DNA of 64,000 nt from Nocardioides hwasunensis (GCF_014779665.1 NZ_JACXYY010000004.1:372001-436000), one strand, 5' to 3'; shown: positions 7,979-16,806, counted from the first letter of the stretch. Program-made: numbers and translations. Notes: generated by a model from the sequence alone, not told the origin.

Positions 7979-9289
7979 ATGACCGAGACTCCCGAGACCC
8001 CTGACACCGAGCCTGCCCAGCAGCCCGGCACCGAGGCGGCGACCCAGCCGGGCGTCGAGGCCCCACCGGCACCGCTGCTGGAGCTCCGTGACGGCCTGCC
8101 CGACATCGTCGACACCGACGCGGGCCTGGCCGAGGCGTGCGCGGCGCTGGCCGCCGCCACCGGGCCGGTGGCGATCGACGCGGAGCGGGCCTCCGGCTAC
8201 CGCTACTCCAACCGCGCCTACCTGATCCAGCTGCGCCGCGAGGGCGCCGGCACCTGGCTCATCGACCCGATCCCGATGACCACGCTGGCGCCCCTGCAGG
8301 AGGCCCTCGAGGGCTCGGAGTGGATCCTCCACGCCGCCACCCAGGACCTTCCCTGCCTGCGCGAGGTCGGCCTCGTCCCCACCAGCCTGTTCGACACCGA
8401 GCTCGCCGGCCGGCTGCTCGGCTATCCCCGCGTCGGTCTGGCCACCCTGGTCGAGACGATCCTGGGCCAGCGGATGCGCAAGGAGCACTCGGCCGCCGAC
8501 TGGTCCACGCGGCCGCTGCCCACGCCGTGGCTCGACTACGCCGCCCTCGACGTCGAGGTGCTGATCGAGCTGCGCGAGCACATGATCGGCGAGCTCGCCG
8601 AGGCCGGGAAGACCGAGTGGGCACGCCAGGAGTTCGACCACCTGCTCGGCTTCGAGCCTGCGGTGCGCGTCGACGCGTGGCGTCGCACGTCCGGGGTGCA
8701 CCGGCTGCGCGGACGCCGGTCGCTGGGTGCGGCCAAGGCGCTCTGGGAGGCACGCGACGAGATCGCCGCCGAGCGCGACGTCACGCCCGGTCGGATCCTG
8801 CCCGACTCCGCCATCGTCGTGGCGGCCACGGCGATGCCGACCGACCGGCGCGCACTGCTGTCCACCCAGGGCTTCCACGGCCGCGGCGCGAGCCGCTACT
8901 CCGCGGCCTGGGTCGACGCTCTCCAGCGGGCGCGCGAGATGTCCGAGGACGACCTCCCCAGCCGTGCGCCCCGCGGTGACGGGCCGCCGCACCCGCGCAC
9001 CTGGGCGGAGCGGGAGCCGGCAGCCGACCGTCGCTTCCGGGCGGCGCGCGAGTCGATGCTCAACCTCGCCGAGGTGCACCACCTGCCGGTGGAGAACCTG
9101 CTGACCCCCGACTTCCTGCGACGCCTCATGTGGTCGCCGCCGACGACCCGGGAGCCGGCCGCCCTCGCCGAGGGCGTGCGCGAGCAGCTGGCGTCGTACG
9201 GCGCCCGGCCCTGGCAGGCCCAGCTGGTCACCGGCGCGCTGGTCGGCGCGATCCTCGGCGCCGACACCGACCCCGAGTCCGACGACTAG
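7979..9289 (+). CDS. rnd: Ribonuclease D (DEDDy exonuclease with HRDC domain)
   Basis: 3'-to-5' exoribonuclease acting in tRNA 3' maturation and RNA turnover, 436 aa. After an acidic, Pro-rich N-terminal 40 residues comes the DEDDy exonuclease domain: Exo I with Asp67 and Glu69 (AIDAERASGYRYSNRAYLIQL), Exo II in ATQDLPCL and Exo III in DYAALDVEVL. An HRDC domain follows near residues 230-310 and then a C-terminal actinobacterial extension. Only three bases separate it from the DUF3000 stop, so it is operonic with it. Convergent neighbour begins ten bases downstream. Confidence 0.92.
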   Translation: MTETPETPDTEPAQQPGTEAATQPGVEAPPAPLLELRDGLPDIVDTDAGLAEACAALAAATGPVAIDAERASGYRYSNRAYLIQLRREGAGTWLIDPIPMTTLAPLQEALEGSEWILHAATQDLPCLREVGLVPTSLFDTELAGRLLGYPRVGLATLVETILGQRMRKEHSAADWSTRPLPTPWLDYAALDVEVLIELREHMIGELAEAGKTEWARQEFDHLLGFEPAVRVDAWRRTSGVHRLRGRRSLGAAKALWEARDEIAAERDVTPGRILPDSAIVVAATAMPTDRRALLSTQGFHGRGASRYSAAWVDALQRAREMSEDDLPSRAPRGDGPPHPRTWAEREPAADRRFRAARESMLNLAEVHHLPVENLLTPDFLRRLMWSPPTTREPAALAEGVREQLASYGARPWQAQLVTGALVGAILGADTDPESDD

Positions 9290-9298
9290 CCGCGAGGC

Positions 9299-10744
9299 CT
9301 ACTCGCTCGAGGACTCGCCGTCCGTCGGCTCGTCCGTCGGCTCGTCGCTGGGCGAGTCGCTGGGGTCCTCGGGCTCCTCGTCGGGCGCGAGGATCGCGCG
9401 CGACGCGGTGTCGATCTGCTCGGTGACCAGGTCGAGGTCGAGCACGCCGGGCGCGGTCACGAGGCGTTCGAGCAGCGGCGTGACCGCCTCCACGAGGGCG
9501 AGGCGGTCGTCGATGAACGGCGGCACGACCATGTAGCGGATGCTCGCGTTGAACACCGCCGAGTCCGACGGCATCTCCTCGGGCGCGAGGAACTCCTCCG
9601 ACGCGGCGACCTCGGTGTTGGCGGGCACGATGTAGCCGGTGGAGGCGACGGTGGCGATCGCGGCGTCGGAGACGGCGTAGGCGATGAAGTCCGCGGCGTC
9701 GCCGACGTTCTGCGAGGCCGCCGACAGGCACAGGCCGGCGATGTCGCCGACGGTGGCGCGGTCCTGGATGACCGGCATCGGCATCACGTCGAACTCGAGG
9801 TTGTCCGCGGCACGCAGCTGGGGCACGAGGTTGCGGAAGCCGGCGATCATCGCGAGCTCGCCGCGCTTGAAGAGCTGCACCGGGGTGGCACGGGCCAGCT
9901 GGGCGTTGGTCGGGGTCAGCGCGGCGTTGCGCAGGATCGCCAGCGTCTGGCTCAGCGCCTCACGCGTCGAGTCGTCGGAGAAGGCGAGCGAGGTGGGCTC
10001 GCGGTCGTCGTCGAAGACCTGGCCGCCCCCCGAGTAGATGAAGGGGGCCAGCCCCTGGAGCGTCGGGTCGATCCAGACGCCCCGCCGGTCGCCGCGACGC
10101 GACGCGAACTCGGCGGCGGCGCCGAACTGCGCCAGCGTCCAGCGGTCGCGCACGCCGCTGGAGTTGGGCGTCGGGACGTCGAGGTCGCGGCGCTCCATCT
10201 TGTCGAAGTCGACGAGCTGGGTGTTGTAGTAGATGACCATCGGCGAGATCGAGTACGCCATGCACTGGAGGTCGTCGTTCATCGCGAAGGCGTCGACGGC
10301 GTCGCGCGAGAACCGGTCGCCGAAGTCGACGCCCCGCTCGTCGAGGAGCAGGCTCACCGGTCGCAGCGCCTCGGCGTCGACCAGCTGGTCGAGGTCGATG
10401 CGCGAGGTCAGGAAGACATCGGGGCCCTCGCCGGCGAGGACGTCCTGGAGCGCCGCCTCGTGGTCGGGCCACGACTTGAGGACCACCTTGCGGGCCGTCG
10501 AGGTCGCGTTGAAGGAGTCGACGACGCTCTGGAACGCCGCGACCTCCTCATCGGTGCCGTAGGCGCCGAAGACGATCTTGCGGGGCTTCTCGGTCGGCTC
10601 GCCCGACGGGCTCGGCGACCTCGTCGGCTGCGGCTCCGGCTCGGCGTCACCGGTGCAGGCGGCGGTGGCCAGCGTGACCATGAGGGCACAGGCGACGAGC
10701 GCGTTGCGGCGCAGGGTCAGGCGAAGGGCAGGGCGACGAACCAC
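9299..10744 (-). CDS. Orphan extracellular solute-binding lipoprotein
   Basis: Lipoprotein of 481 aa with a lipobox ending at Cys30 (LATAACTG), followed by a Pro/Ser linker and a sugar-type extracellular binding fold (family 1): VFGAYGTDEEVAAFQSVVDSFNA, then GPDVFLTSR and ELAMIAGFRNLVPQLR. The last ~25 residues are an acidic Asp/Glu/Pro/Ser tail, unusual for such proteins. No permease or ATPase genes are adjacent, so either the transporter is encoded elsewhere or the protein has another surface role. GTG 10744 stands six bases after a TAGAGT -10 box, making a leaderless mRNA likely. Confidence 0.8.
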   Translation of the reverse strand: MVRRPALRLTLRRNALVACALMVTLATAACTGDAEPEPQPTRSPSPSGEPTEKPRKIVFGAYGTDEEVAAFQSVVDSFNATSTARKVVLKSWPDHEAALQDVLAGEGPDVFLTSRIDLDQLVDAEALRPVSLLLDERGVDFGDRFSRDAVDAFAMNDDLQCMAYSISPMVIYYNTQLVDFDKMERRDLDVPTPNSSGVRDRWTLAQFGAAAEFASRRGDRRGVWIDPTLQGLAPFIYSGGGQVFDDDREPTSLAFSDDSTREALSQTLAILRNAALTPTNAQLARATPVQLFKRGELAMIAGFRNLVPQLRAADNLEFDVMPMPVIQDRATVGDIAGLCLSAASQNVGDAADFIAYAVSDAAIATVASTGYIVPANTEVAASEEFLAPEEMPSDSAVFNASIRYMVVPPFIDDRLALVEAVTPLLERLVTAPGVLDLDLVTEQIDTASRAILAPDEEPEDPSDSPSDEPTDEPTDGESSSE

Positions 10745-10750
10745 GGCGTG

Positions 10751-10756
10751 ACTCTA
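10751..10756 (-). promoter_or_regulatory. -10 box, leaderless start of binding lipoprotein
   Basis: On the minus strand TAGAGT lies six bases upstream of GTG 10744, matching the TANNNT pattern of leaderless actinobacterial genes. Confidence 0.6.
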
Positions 10757-10874
10757 ACGGCCCGGTCCATGTGCGCCCTCGCCCGCGACGCCGGAGGTGA
10801 TCCGCTGCACGCCTGCCGACCGGGCGTGGGACGGGTAGCGAGTGCACCGGGCTGGGAGCGCCTCACGGCGCGTG

Positions 10875-10896
10875 GCCGCTCGTAGCGGCTTATTTT
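10875..10896 (+). terminator. Hairpin followed by T-rich run
   Basis: GCCGCT and AGCGGC pair across a CGT loop, followed by TTATTTT, the classic plus-strand terminator layout. No plus-strand gene ends nearby, so its function here is unclear; it could act on antisense transcripts or as an operator. Confidence 0.45.
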
Positions 10897-10904
10897 GGGA
10901 CCCG

Positions 10905-10919
10905 GGGCTGCCACAGCCC
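10905..10919 (-). terminator. Hairpin downstream of hypothetical gene
   Basis: GGGCTG and CAGCCC pair across a three-base loop, about 27 bases after the minus-strand gene ending at 10946. There is no T-run on that strand, so it is a weak terminator candidate. Confidence 0.35.
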
Positions 10920-10945
10920 GGCGCACTCACGATCATTTTAGTCCG

Positions 10946-11539
10946 TCACGCCAGCGTGTCCGCGATTTCGCCGTGTCCGGCGGCCTCGAGCTGCTCGGAG
11001 AGCGCCAGCATCCGGGAGATGTCGTCGTGCGAGGCCTCCAGGCTGGCGCGGCCGGCAGCGACGATCCGGGCGAACGCCGCCGCCCGGAAGAGCGTCACGG
11101 CGAAGTCTCCCCGGCCGATCCCGCGCAGCACGTCGTCGACCATGCTGCGCAGCTCGTCGGGCCCGGGCGGGTCCGCGACGCCCGCGACGACCCGGGCCAC
11201 GTCGACGCGGCGGTGGCCGGCGTCGTACTCGGCGGCGACCCGGTCGGGATCGGCGTGGACCCAGGAGCGGAGGAGGAAGAGCCGCCACAGGCTGCCCGCC
11301 AGCGTGTCCGCGGGCGCGCCCGACCACACCTCGGCCAGCGTCTCGAGGCCCTCGGTCTCGGCGAGGTGGACGATCCGCTCGGCCATCGCCGGGTCCTGCG
11401 ACTCGCGCGCCCCGCGCACCAGCACGGTCGCGGCGAGGTCACCAGCCTCCCGCACCTGGGCGGGATCGGCACCACCGACGATGTCGGCGAAGAATCCGGC
11501 GCCGGGAGTCATCGGGCGGTGGTGGATGCGGTCGCTCAC
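10946..11539 (-). CDS. Hypothetical protein, helical, actinobacterial
   Basis: A 197-aa soluble, Ala/Leu/Arg-rich and probably all-helical protein that I do not recognise as a named family. It opens with VSDRIHHRPMTPGAGFFADIVGG and contains the stretches VLVRGARESQDP and SLWRLFLLRSWVH. No signal peptide, membrane segment or catalytic motif is evident. GTG 11539 is chosen because a TAACCT -10 box (minus strand, 11546-11551) lies six bases upstream, giving a leaderless start; ATG 11509 (MTPGAG) is an alternative. It lies 46 bases after hrpA on the same strand but has its own apparent promoter. Confidence 0.7.
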   Translation of the reverse strand: MSDRIHHRPMTPGAGFFADIVGGADPAQVREAGDLAATVLVRGARESQDPAMAERIVHLAETEGLETLAEVWSGAPADTLAGSLWRLFLLRSWVHADPDRVAAEYDAGHRRVDVARVVAGVADPPGPDELRSMVDDVLRGIGRGDFAVTLFRAAAFARIVAAGRASLEASHDDISRMLALSEQLEAAGHGEIADTLA

Positions 11540-11545
11540 CACGAC

Positions 11546-11551
11546 AGGTTA
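11546..11551 (-). promoter_or_regulatory. -10 box, leaderless start of hypothetical gene
   Basis: TAACCT on the minus strand lies six bases before GTG 11539. It decides that start over the adjacent GTG at 11542. Confidence 0.5.
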
Positions 11552-11585
11552 GGTCCTGGTCCCGACACGGCCCCGGCGCGCCTGC

Positions 11586-14500
11586 TCACCCGCCGGTCCT
11601 CGCCATCACCTTGCGGATGCGTTGGTCGCTGACCTTCGTGCCGGTGCCGAGGGTCTGCGCGAAGAGCGAGACGCGGTACTCCTCGATGAGCCACCGGGCC
11701 TCGCGCAGGTGGCGCGGCATCGGCTGGCCGTCGGGCAGGGCGGCGACGGCGTGCAGCCACGCCTCCTGCAGGCCGGAGACCTGGTCCATCTGCTGACGGT
11801 CGCGGGAGACCTGCTGGTCGAGCCGTTCGCGGCGGTGGGTGACCGCGGCGAGGTAGCGGGGATAGTCACGGAGCCGACGCACGCCGGCGTCGCCGACGAA
11901 GCCCTCGGTCATCAGCCGGGCGACCTGGGCACGCATGTCGGTCATCGCAGGGAGCGTCACCAGCTCGGCGCGCCCGGAGATCGCCCTGTCGGTCGTGCGC
12001 CACGACTCGAGCACCCGCATCACGTCGTGCACCGCGGCGCTGAGCCCTGCGGTCACGGCCTCGCGCGCGGCCGTCACCAGGTCGTCGTACGCCGCCTCGT
12101 CGCGGACCGCGGGCCGGGCGTCGACGACCTCGCCGACGATCCCCGCGCGCACGTCGGCGAGGAGGTCGCCGACCGAGCGGTACGGCGACCCGACGAGGGC
12201 GAGCTTGGCCCGCTGGTCGAGGCCGGCCGCGGCGAGCACCTCGTCGACCGGCGCGGGCGCACCGAGCGCGAGCAGCACGAGGCGGCGTACGCCGAGCCGG
12301 TGGTGGGCGTCGGCCTCCTCGGCGGTGGCGAGCACCTGGAGGCCGACGGTCCTCCCCTCGTCGACCAGGGCCGGGAAGCCGCGCACCTCGTGGCCGGCGC
12401 GACGCTGGACGAAGGACTCCTCGACGGTGCCGAACACCCACGCGGTCTGACCGGTGGCGGTGATCCCGGAGTCGGCGGCGACGTCGGCCATCGCCTTCTG
12501 GAAGGTCGGGCGCAGCGGCTCCTTGAGTGCGTCGAGGTCCTTGCCACGACCGGCCTCGGCGCCCTCCTCGGTGACCACGCGGTAGGTCGGACGCAGGTGC
12601 GCGGGCACCTTGGACCAGTCCCACGCCTCGCGGTCGATCACCAGGCTGCGCGTGCTGCGGGCGAAGCGCTCGAGCGCGTCGAGCAGCGGCTCGGCGCCGG
12701 GCGGCGTCGCGGCGAGGAACTCCCGCGCGGTGTTGGGGGCGGGGACCATCGCGACCCGCAGGCTCTTGGGCAGCGAGCGGATCAGCTCGGTGACCAGCTC
12801 CTCGCGCAGGCCCGGCACGAGCCAGGAGAAGTCGTCGGCCTCGATGCGGTTGAGGGTGGCGACGGGGACGTCGATCGTGAGGCCGTCGTCGCTCGCGCCG
12901 GGCTCGAAGTGATAGCTGATCGGGAAGGTCAGCCCGGCCTCGGCGCTGTCGGGACCTTCCGAGAGCCACTGCGTCGGGAAGTCCTGGGCGCGCACCTCGC
13001 CGGCGGTGTCGTGGGTGAGCATCTCCGGGTCGAAGGTGAGCAGGTCGGCCCGCTTCTGCCGGGCGCGCTTCCACCACTGGTCGAAGTGCTGCCCGCTGAC
13101 CACGTCCGCGCCGACCCGGGCGTCGTAGAACTCGAAGAGCGTCTCCTCGTCGACGACGATGTCGCGGCGCCGGGCGCGGTGCTCGAGCTCCTCGGCCTCC
13201 TCGAGGAGGCGGGTGTTCTCGGCGAGGAAGCGGTGGCGGGAGTCCCACTCGCGCTGCACCAGCGCGTGGCGGATGAACAGCTCCCGGGCCAGGGCCACGT
13301 CGATCCGGCCGTACTGCACGAGCCGGTCGGCGACCAGTGGGACGCCGTACAGCGTGACGCGCTCGCGCGCCATCACCGCAGCACGCTTGCGGGACCAGTG
13401 CGGCTCGGAGTAGGTCCGCTTGACCAGGTGCGCGCCCAGGGTCTCGGCCCACTCGGGCTTGATCGCGGCGTTCTGCCGGGCCCACAGGCGCGAGGTCTCG
13501 ACGAGCTCGGCACTCATCAGGAAGCCCGGGTTGCTGCCCTTGAGCACGCTGCCGGGGAAGATCGCGAAGCGGGCGTTGCGGGCGCCGAGGTACTCCCGCA
13601 TCGGGCGCCGCTCCCGCTTCCCGCCGGACGCGCCCGGCGAGACCTTCTCCCGCTCCTCGAGAGCGCCGATGTGGCTGAGCAGGCCGGACAGCAGCGCCTG
13701 GTGGATGCCGTCCTCGTCCGGGGTGTCGGAGGGGTGGCCGACCGCGAGCTTCATCTCCTTCGCGACCGTGCGGAGCTGGGACTCGTAGTCCTGCCACTCG
13801 CGGATACGCAGGTAGTTGAGGTGCTCGCGCTTGCACATCCGGCGGAAGGCGCTCGACGAGAGCTCCTTCTGCTGCTGCTTGAGGTGGCGCCAGAGGTTGA
13901 GCCAGGTCAGGAAGTCGCTGGACTCGTGCTTGAAGCGGGCGTGCAGCTGGTCGGCCTGGGCGCGCTGCTCCTCCGGCCGCTCGCGCGGGTCCTGGATGGA
14001 GAGCGCGGCGGCGATGACGAGCACGTCGCGCAGGCAGCCCAGGCGCTCGGCCTCGAGGATCATCCGGCCCAGCCGCGGGTCGATCGGGAGGCGGGCGAGG
14101 CGCTTGCCGACCGCGGTCAGCCGGACGCCCGGACGGGACGTCATGGGCCGTCCCGGTCCGGACCGGGAATTCTCATGACGCTGCGGCTCGGGGGCGGTGG
14201 AGAGCGCGCCGAGCTCCTCGAGGAGGTCCGTGCCGGCCTTGATGTTGCGCCCGTCGGGCGGCTCGACGAACGGGAAGCGCGCGATGTCGCCGAGGCGGAG
14301 CGAGGCCATCTGGAGGATGACGCTGGCCAGGTTGGTCCGCAGGATCTCGGGATCGGTGAACTCCGGGCGCGCCTCGAAGTCCTCCTCGGAGTAGAGCCGG
14401 ATCGCGATGCCCTCCGACACCCGCCCGCAGCGACCGGAGCGCTGGTTGGCCGAGGCCTGGCTGATCGGCTCGATGGGCAGCCGCTGCACCTTGGTGCGCA

Positions 14501-15470
14501 CCGAGTAGCGACTGATCCGCGCGACGCCCGTGTCGACGACGTACCGGATGCCGGGGACGGTCAACGACGTCTCGGCGACGTTGGTGGCCAGCACCACCCG
14601 GCGCACGATCGAGGAGTGGCTGGAGAAGACCCTGTGCTGGTCGGCCGCGCTGAGGCGGGAGTAGAGCGGGACGATCTCCAACCGGTCGCTCTTGAGGGCG
14701 TCGAACGCGTCGGCGGTGTCGCGGATCTCCCGCTCGCCGGGCAGGAAGACCAGGACGTCTCCGGGACCCTCGGCCGACAGCTCCCTGACCGCGTCGAGGA
14801 TGGCCTCGGTCTGGTCGCGCTGGACCGGCTCGCCCTCCTCGTCGTCCTCCGGCAGCTCGAGCAGGGGTCGGTAGCGGACCTCGACGGGATACGTACGCCC
14901 CGACACCTCGACCACCGGGGCGTCGAAGTGCTCGGCGAAGCGGTCGACGTCGATCGTCGCGCTGGTGATGATCACCTTGAGGTCGGGGCGGCGCGGGAGC
15001 AGGCGCTTGAGGTAGCCGAGCAGGAAGTCGATGTTGAGGCTGCGCTCGTGGGCCTCGTCGATGATGATCGTGTCGTACTTGCGCAGGTCGCGGTCGCGCT
15101 GCAGCTCGGCGAGCAGGATGCCGTCGGTCATCAGCTTGACCCGGCTCGCGCGGCTGGTGCGGTCGGTGAACCGGACCTGGTAGCCGACGACGTCACCGAG
15201 CTCGGTGTCGAGCTCCTCGGCGATCCGCTCGGCGACCGAGCGCGCGGCGATCCGGCGCGGCTGGGTGTGGCCGATCAGCTTGCCGCCGTCGGCCGAGCCG
15301 AGGCCCCGGCCGAGCTCGAGGCAGATCTTCGGCAGCTGGGTGGTCTTGCCCGAGCCCGTCTCCCCCGCCACGATCACGACCTGGTGGTCGCGGATGGCCG
15401 CGGCGATGTCGTCGCGGCGCGCGGAGACCGGAAGCTCGGCCGGATAGGTGATCTTCACAACGGGCGCCAT
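11586..15470 (-). CDS. hrpA: ATP-dependent RNA helicase HrpA
   Basis: DEAH-box helicase of 1294 aa, the usual HrpA length. RNA remodelling and, in E. coli, rescue of stalled ribosomes are its known roles. Walker A GETGSGKTTQ is near residue 38, DEAH in IIIDEAHERSLNID, motif III SATID, and motif VI QRSGRCGRV; helicase-associated, OB-fold and DUF3418 regions follow. ATG 15470 (MAPVVKITYPAELP) fits the family better than the longer ORF. Between ELGAL and RLTAVGKRLARLPIDPRLGRM the protein carries an extra stretch that includes 14 residues (RHENSRSGPGRPMT) encoded exactly by a 42-bp palindromic element. This insertion is atypical for the family and looks acquired. Confidence 0.95.
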   Translation of the reverse strand: MAPVVKITYPAELPVSARRDDIAAAIRDHQVVIVAGETGSGKTTQLPKICLELGRGLGSADGGKLIGHTQPRRIAARSVAERIAEELDTELGDVVGYQVRFTDRTSRASRVKLMTDGILLAELQRDRDLRKYDTIIIDEAHERSLNIDFLLGYLKRLLPRRPDLKVIITSATIDVDRFAEHFDAPVVEVSGRTYPVEVRYRPLLELPEDDEEGEPVQRDQTEAILDAVRELSAEGPGDVLVFLPGEREIRDTADAFDALKSDRLEIVPLYSRLSAADQHRVFSSHSSIVRRVVLATNVAETSLTVPGIRYVVDTGVARISRYSVRTKVQRLPIEPISQASANQRSGRCGRVSEGIAIRLYSEEDFEARPEFTDPEILRTNLASVILQMASLRLGDIARFPFVEPPDGRNIKAGTDLLEELGALSTAPEPQRHENSRSGPGRPMTSRPGVRLTAVGKRLARLPIDPRLGRMILEAERLGCLRDVLVIAAALSIQDPRERPEEQRAQADQLHARFKHESSDFLTWLNLWRHLKQQQKELSSSAFRRMCKREHLNYLRIREWQDYESQLRTVAKEMKLAVGHPSDTPDEDGIHQALLSGLLSHIGALEEREKVSPGASGGKRERRPMREYLGARNARFAIFPGSVLKGSNPGFLMSAELVETSRLWARQNAAIKPEWAETLGAHLVKRTYSEPHWSRKRAAVMARERVTLYGVPLVADRLVQYGRIDVALARELFIRHALVQREWDSRHRFLAENTRLLEEAEELEHRARRRDIVVDEETLFEFYDARVGADVVSGQHFDQWWKRARQKRADLLTFDPEMLTHDTAGEVRAQDFPTQWLSEGPDSAEAGLTFPISYHFEPGASDDGLTIDVPVATLNRIEADDFSWLVPGLREELVTELIRSLPKSLRVAMVPAPNTAREFLAATPPGAEPLLDALERFARSTRSLVIDREAWDWSKVPAHLRPTYRVVTEEGAEAGRGKDLDALKEPLRPTFQKAMADVAADSGITATGQTAWVFGTVEESFVQRRAGHEVRGFPALVDEGRTVGLQVLATAEEADAHHRLGVRRLVLLALGAPAPVDEVLAAAGLDQRAKLALVGSPYRSVGDLLADVRAGIVGEVVDARPAVRDEAAYDDLVTAAREAVTAGLSAAVHDVMRVLESWRTTDRAISGRAELVTLPAMTDMRAQVARLMTEGFVGDAGVRRLRDYPRYLAAVTHRRERLDQQVSRDRQQMDQVSGLQEAWLHAVAALPDGQPMPRHLREARWLIEEYRVSLFAQTLGTGTKVSDQRIRKVMARTGG
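14139..14180. repeat. 42-bp palindromic element inserted in frame in hrpA
   Basis: A perfect 18-bp palindrome TCCCGGTCCGGACCGGGA (14151-14168) is flanked by five-base spacers and by outer arms CGTCATG (14139-14145) and CATGACG (14174-14180). The whole is 42 bp, that is 14 codons, read on the minus strand as RHENSRSGPGRPMT inside HrpA. The size, symmetry and exact frame preservation resemble protein-coding palindromic repeat elements. Confidence 0.75.
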
Positions 15471-15520
15471 TCTCGCCCACGACGGCAACCGGATTACCCG
15501 CGCCCGCCCCGCCTGTCGCC

Positions 15521-15573
15521 GGTGGCGGCACATCGCCGTCGCGGGCGACCACGGCACGCGCGGTGCCGCCACC
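15521..15573. repeat. TGGCGGC-type inverted repeat upstream of hrpA
   Basis: Arms GGTGGCGGCAC (15521-15531) and GTGCCGCCACC (15563-15573) pair perfectly; the interior holds a smaller hairpin, GTCGC/GCGAC (15539-15550). It lies between the membrane-protein stop (15657) and the hrpA start (15470). Confidence 0.65.
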
Positions 15574-15590
15574 TTCGGGCGGCCGCCTCC

Positions 15591-15649
15591 GCGGGTGGCG
15601 GCAGATCGCCCGGGACGGGGGCTCCGGAGCGCGATCTGCCGCCACCCGC
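15591..15649. repeat. TGGCGGC-type inverted repeat, 19-bp perfect arms
   Basis: GCGGGTGGCGGCAGATCGC at 15591-15609 pairs perfectly with 15631-15649 across 21 bases. It ends eight bases after the stop of the membrane-protein gene at 15657 (minus strand), so it could terminate it. With 15521-15573 it forms a tandem pair of related elements. Confidence 0.75.
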
Positions 15650-15656
15650 AGGGACG

Positions 15657-16226
15657 TCAGGAGCTGGAGCCCGAGCCTGAGCCCGAGCCGTCGTCCTCGG
15701 GCGGCGTGGTGGGCTGCACCTGGCCGGGTACGCCGCCGGGTCCGAGGCCGGGGCCGCCCGGACCGCCGCCCGGACCGCCGCGCTGGCCACCCTGCTCGCC
15801 GCCCGGACCGACACCCGGTCCGCCCATCGGACCGCGGCCGTCGCTGAAGCCCGGTCCGCCCCGATCGCCCGGACCGTCGTGCGTGACGGCGTGCACCGCT
15901 GTCACACCGAGGCCGCCGACGATGACCCCGGCGAGGGCCGAGGCGAGCACGGCGCCGAGGCTGAAGGCGCGGCTGCCGTCGGCGCTGCGGGCGCGGCGGA
16001 ACCGCTCGCGGAAGCCACGCCTGGCAGGCGATTCGGCCGTCGAGGCGGCGTACGCGGGCGAGATCACTGTCGTGTCGTCCGCCGCCTGTCCCGTCGGACG
16101 CGAGGGGGACCCGGCGGGCGGGGTGGCCGGGGTGGCGGCCGCGGGCTGCTCGAGCGGCGCGCCCCCGGGACGCACCGGCTGGGTCTCGTCGGCGGGCTGG
16201 CCGCTCTGGGGCTTGTCGTTGGTCAT
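15657..16226 (-). CDS. Gly/Pro-rich single-pass membrane protein
   Basis: A 189-aa protein of unknown function. A hydrophilic Pro/Thr/Ala-rich N-terminal half (residues 1-~90, cytoplasmic by charge) leads to one membrane segment (LGAVLASALAGVIVGGLGVTAVHAV, written here in part as LASALAGVIVGGLGVTAV). An external Gly/Pro-rich tail with GGPGVGPGG-type repeats ends in an acidic Ser/Gly run. ATG 16226 (MTNDKPQSGQ) is chosen; the much longer ORF upstream is antisense to the sigma-factor region. Two strong hairpin repeats lie just downstream. A cell-envelope role is possible but not shown. Confidence 0.75.
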   Translation of the reverse strand: MTNDKPQSGQPADETQPVRPGGAPLEQPAAATPATPPAGSPSRPTGQAADDTTVISPAYAASTAESPARRGFRERFRRARSADGSRAFSLGAVLASALAGVIVGGLGVTAVHAVTHDGPGDRGGPGFSDGRGPMGGPGVGPGGEQGGQRGGPGGGPGGPGLGPGGVPGQVQPTTPPEDDGSGSGSGSSS

Positions 16227-16391
16227 GCCTCGGACAGTGCGCCGCGAGGCTGTGCAGGACCTGTGCGGGACTTCTGAGCCGGCCCAGACTCGTCGGCCGA
16301 GATCTCGACGCACCCTGTCGAGAAGCGCCGCGCGGCTCCGTCCCCGGGATGGACGCGGCCACAATGGGCCGCACGACACAAGGAGATCGAC

Positions 16392-16799
16392 ATGCCGAAG
16401 TACCTGCTCCTCAAGCACTACCGCGGCGCCCCGACCGCGGTGAACGACGTTCCGATGGACCGGTGGACGCCCGAGGAGATCGACGCCCACATGAGGTTCA
16501 TGGACGACTTCGGCAAGCGGATGGAGGCCAGCGGGGAGTACGTCGACGCCCAGGCGCTCGCCCCCGACGGCGCCTGGGTCAGGGCCGACGACGCCGGAAC
16601 CGCGCCGGTCACCGACGGGCCGTTCGCCGAGACCAAGGACCTCATCGCCGGCTGGTACGTCATCGACGTCGACGGCTGGGACCGCGCGGTCGAGCTCGCC
16701 ACCGAGCTCTCGATGGCGCCCGGCAAGGACGGCAGGCCGATCCACGAGTGGCTCGAGGTGCGCCCCTTCTACGGCTCGCCGACCAGCACCGGGGACTGA
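16392..16799 (+). CDS. DGPF-domain (YCII-related) protein
   Basis: A 135-aa YCII-related protein of the DGPF subgroup, identified by the conserved TDGPFAETKDLIAGWYVIDVD and the opening YLLLKHYRGAP. Such proteins are the conserved genomic partners of ECF42 sigma factors, and the sigma-factor gene indeed follows after seven bases. Their biochemical role is not established; a ferredoxin-like dimeric fold is known for the YCII superfamily. The start ATG 16392 has a good AAGGAGA ribosome-binding site. Confidence 0.9.
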   Translation: MPKYLLLKHYRGAPTAVNDVPMDRWTPEEIDAHMRFMDDFGKRMEASGEYVDAQALAPDGAWVRADDAGTAPVTDGPFAETKDLIAGWYVIDVDGWDRAVELATELSMAPGKDGRPIHEWLEVRPFYGSPTSTGD

Positions 16800-16806
16800 C
16801 CTGGCC

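Noticed and set aside
10745..10945. Possible tRNA or small RNA gene in the 200-base gap
   Set aside because: Several hairpins are present, but I could not fold a cloverleaf or find a T-loop motif.
11622..15680. Plus-strand open frame of 1352 codons opposite hrpA
   Set aside because: High-GC codon bias opens antisense frames; the translation is low-complexity and hrpA on the other strand is unmistakable.
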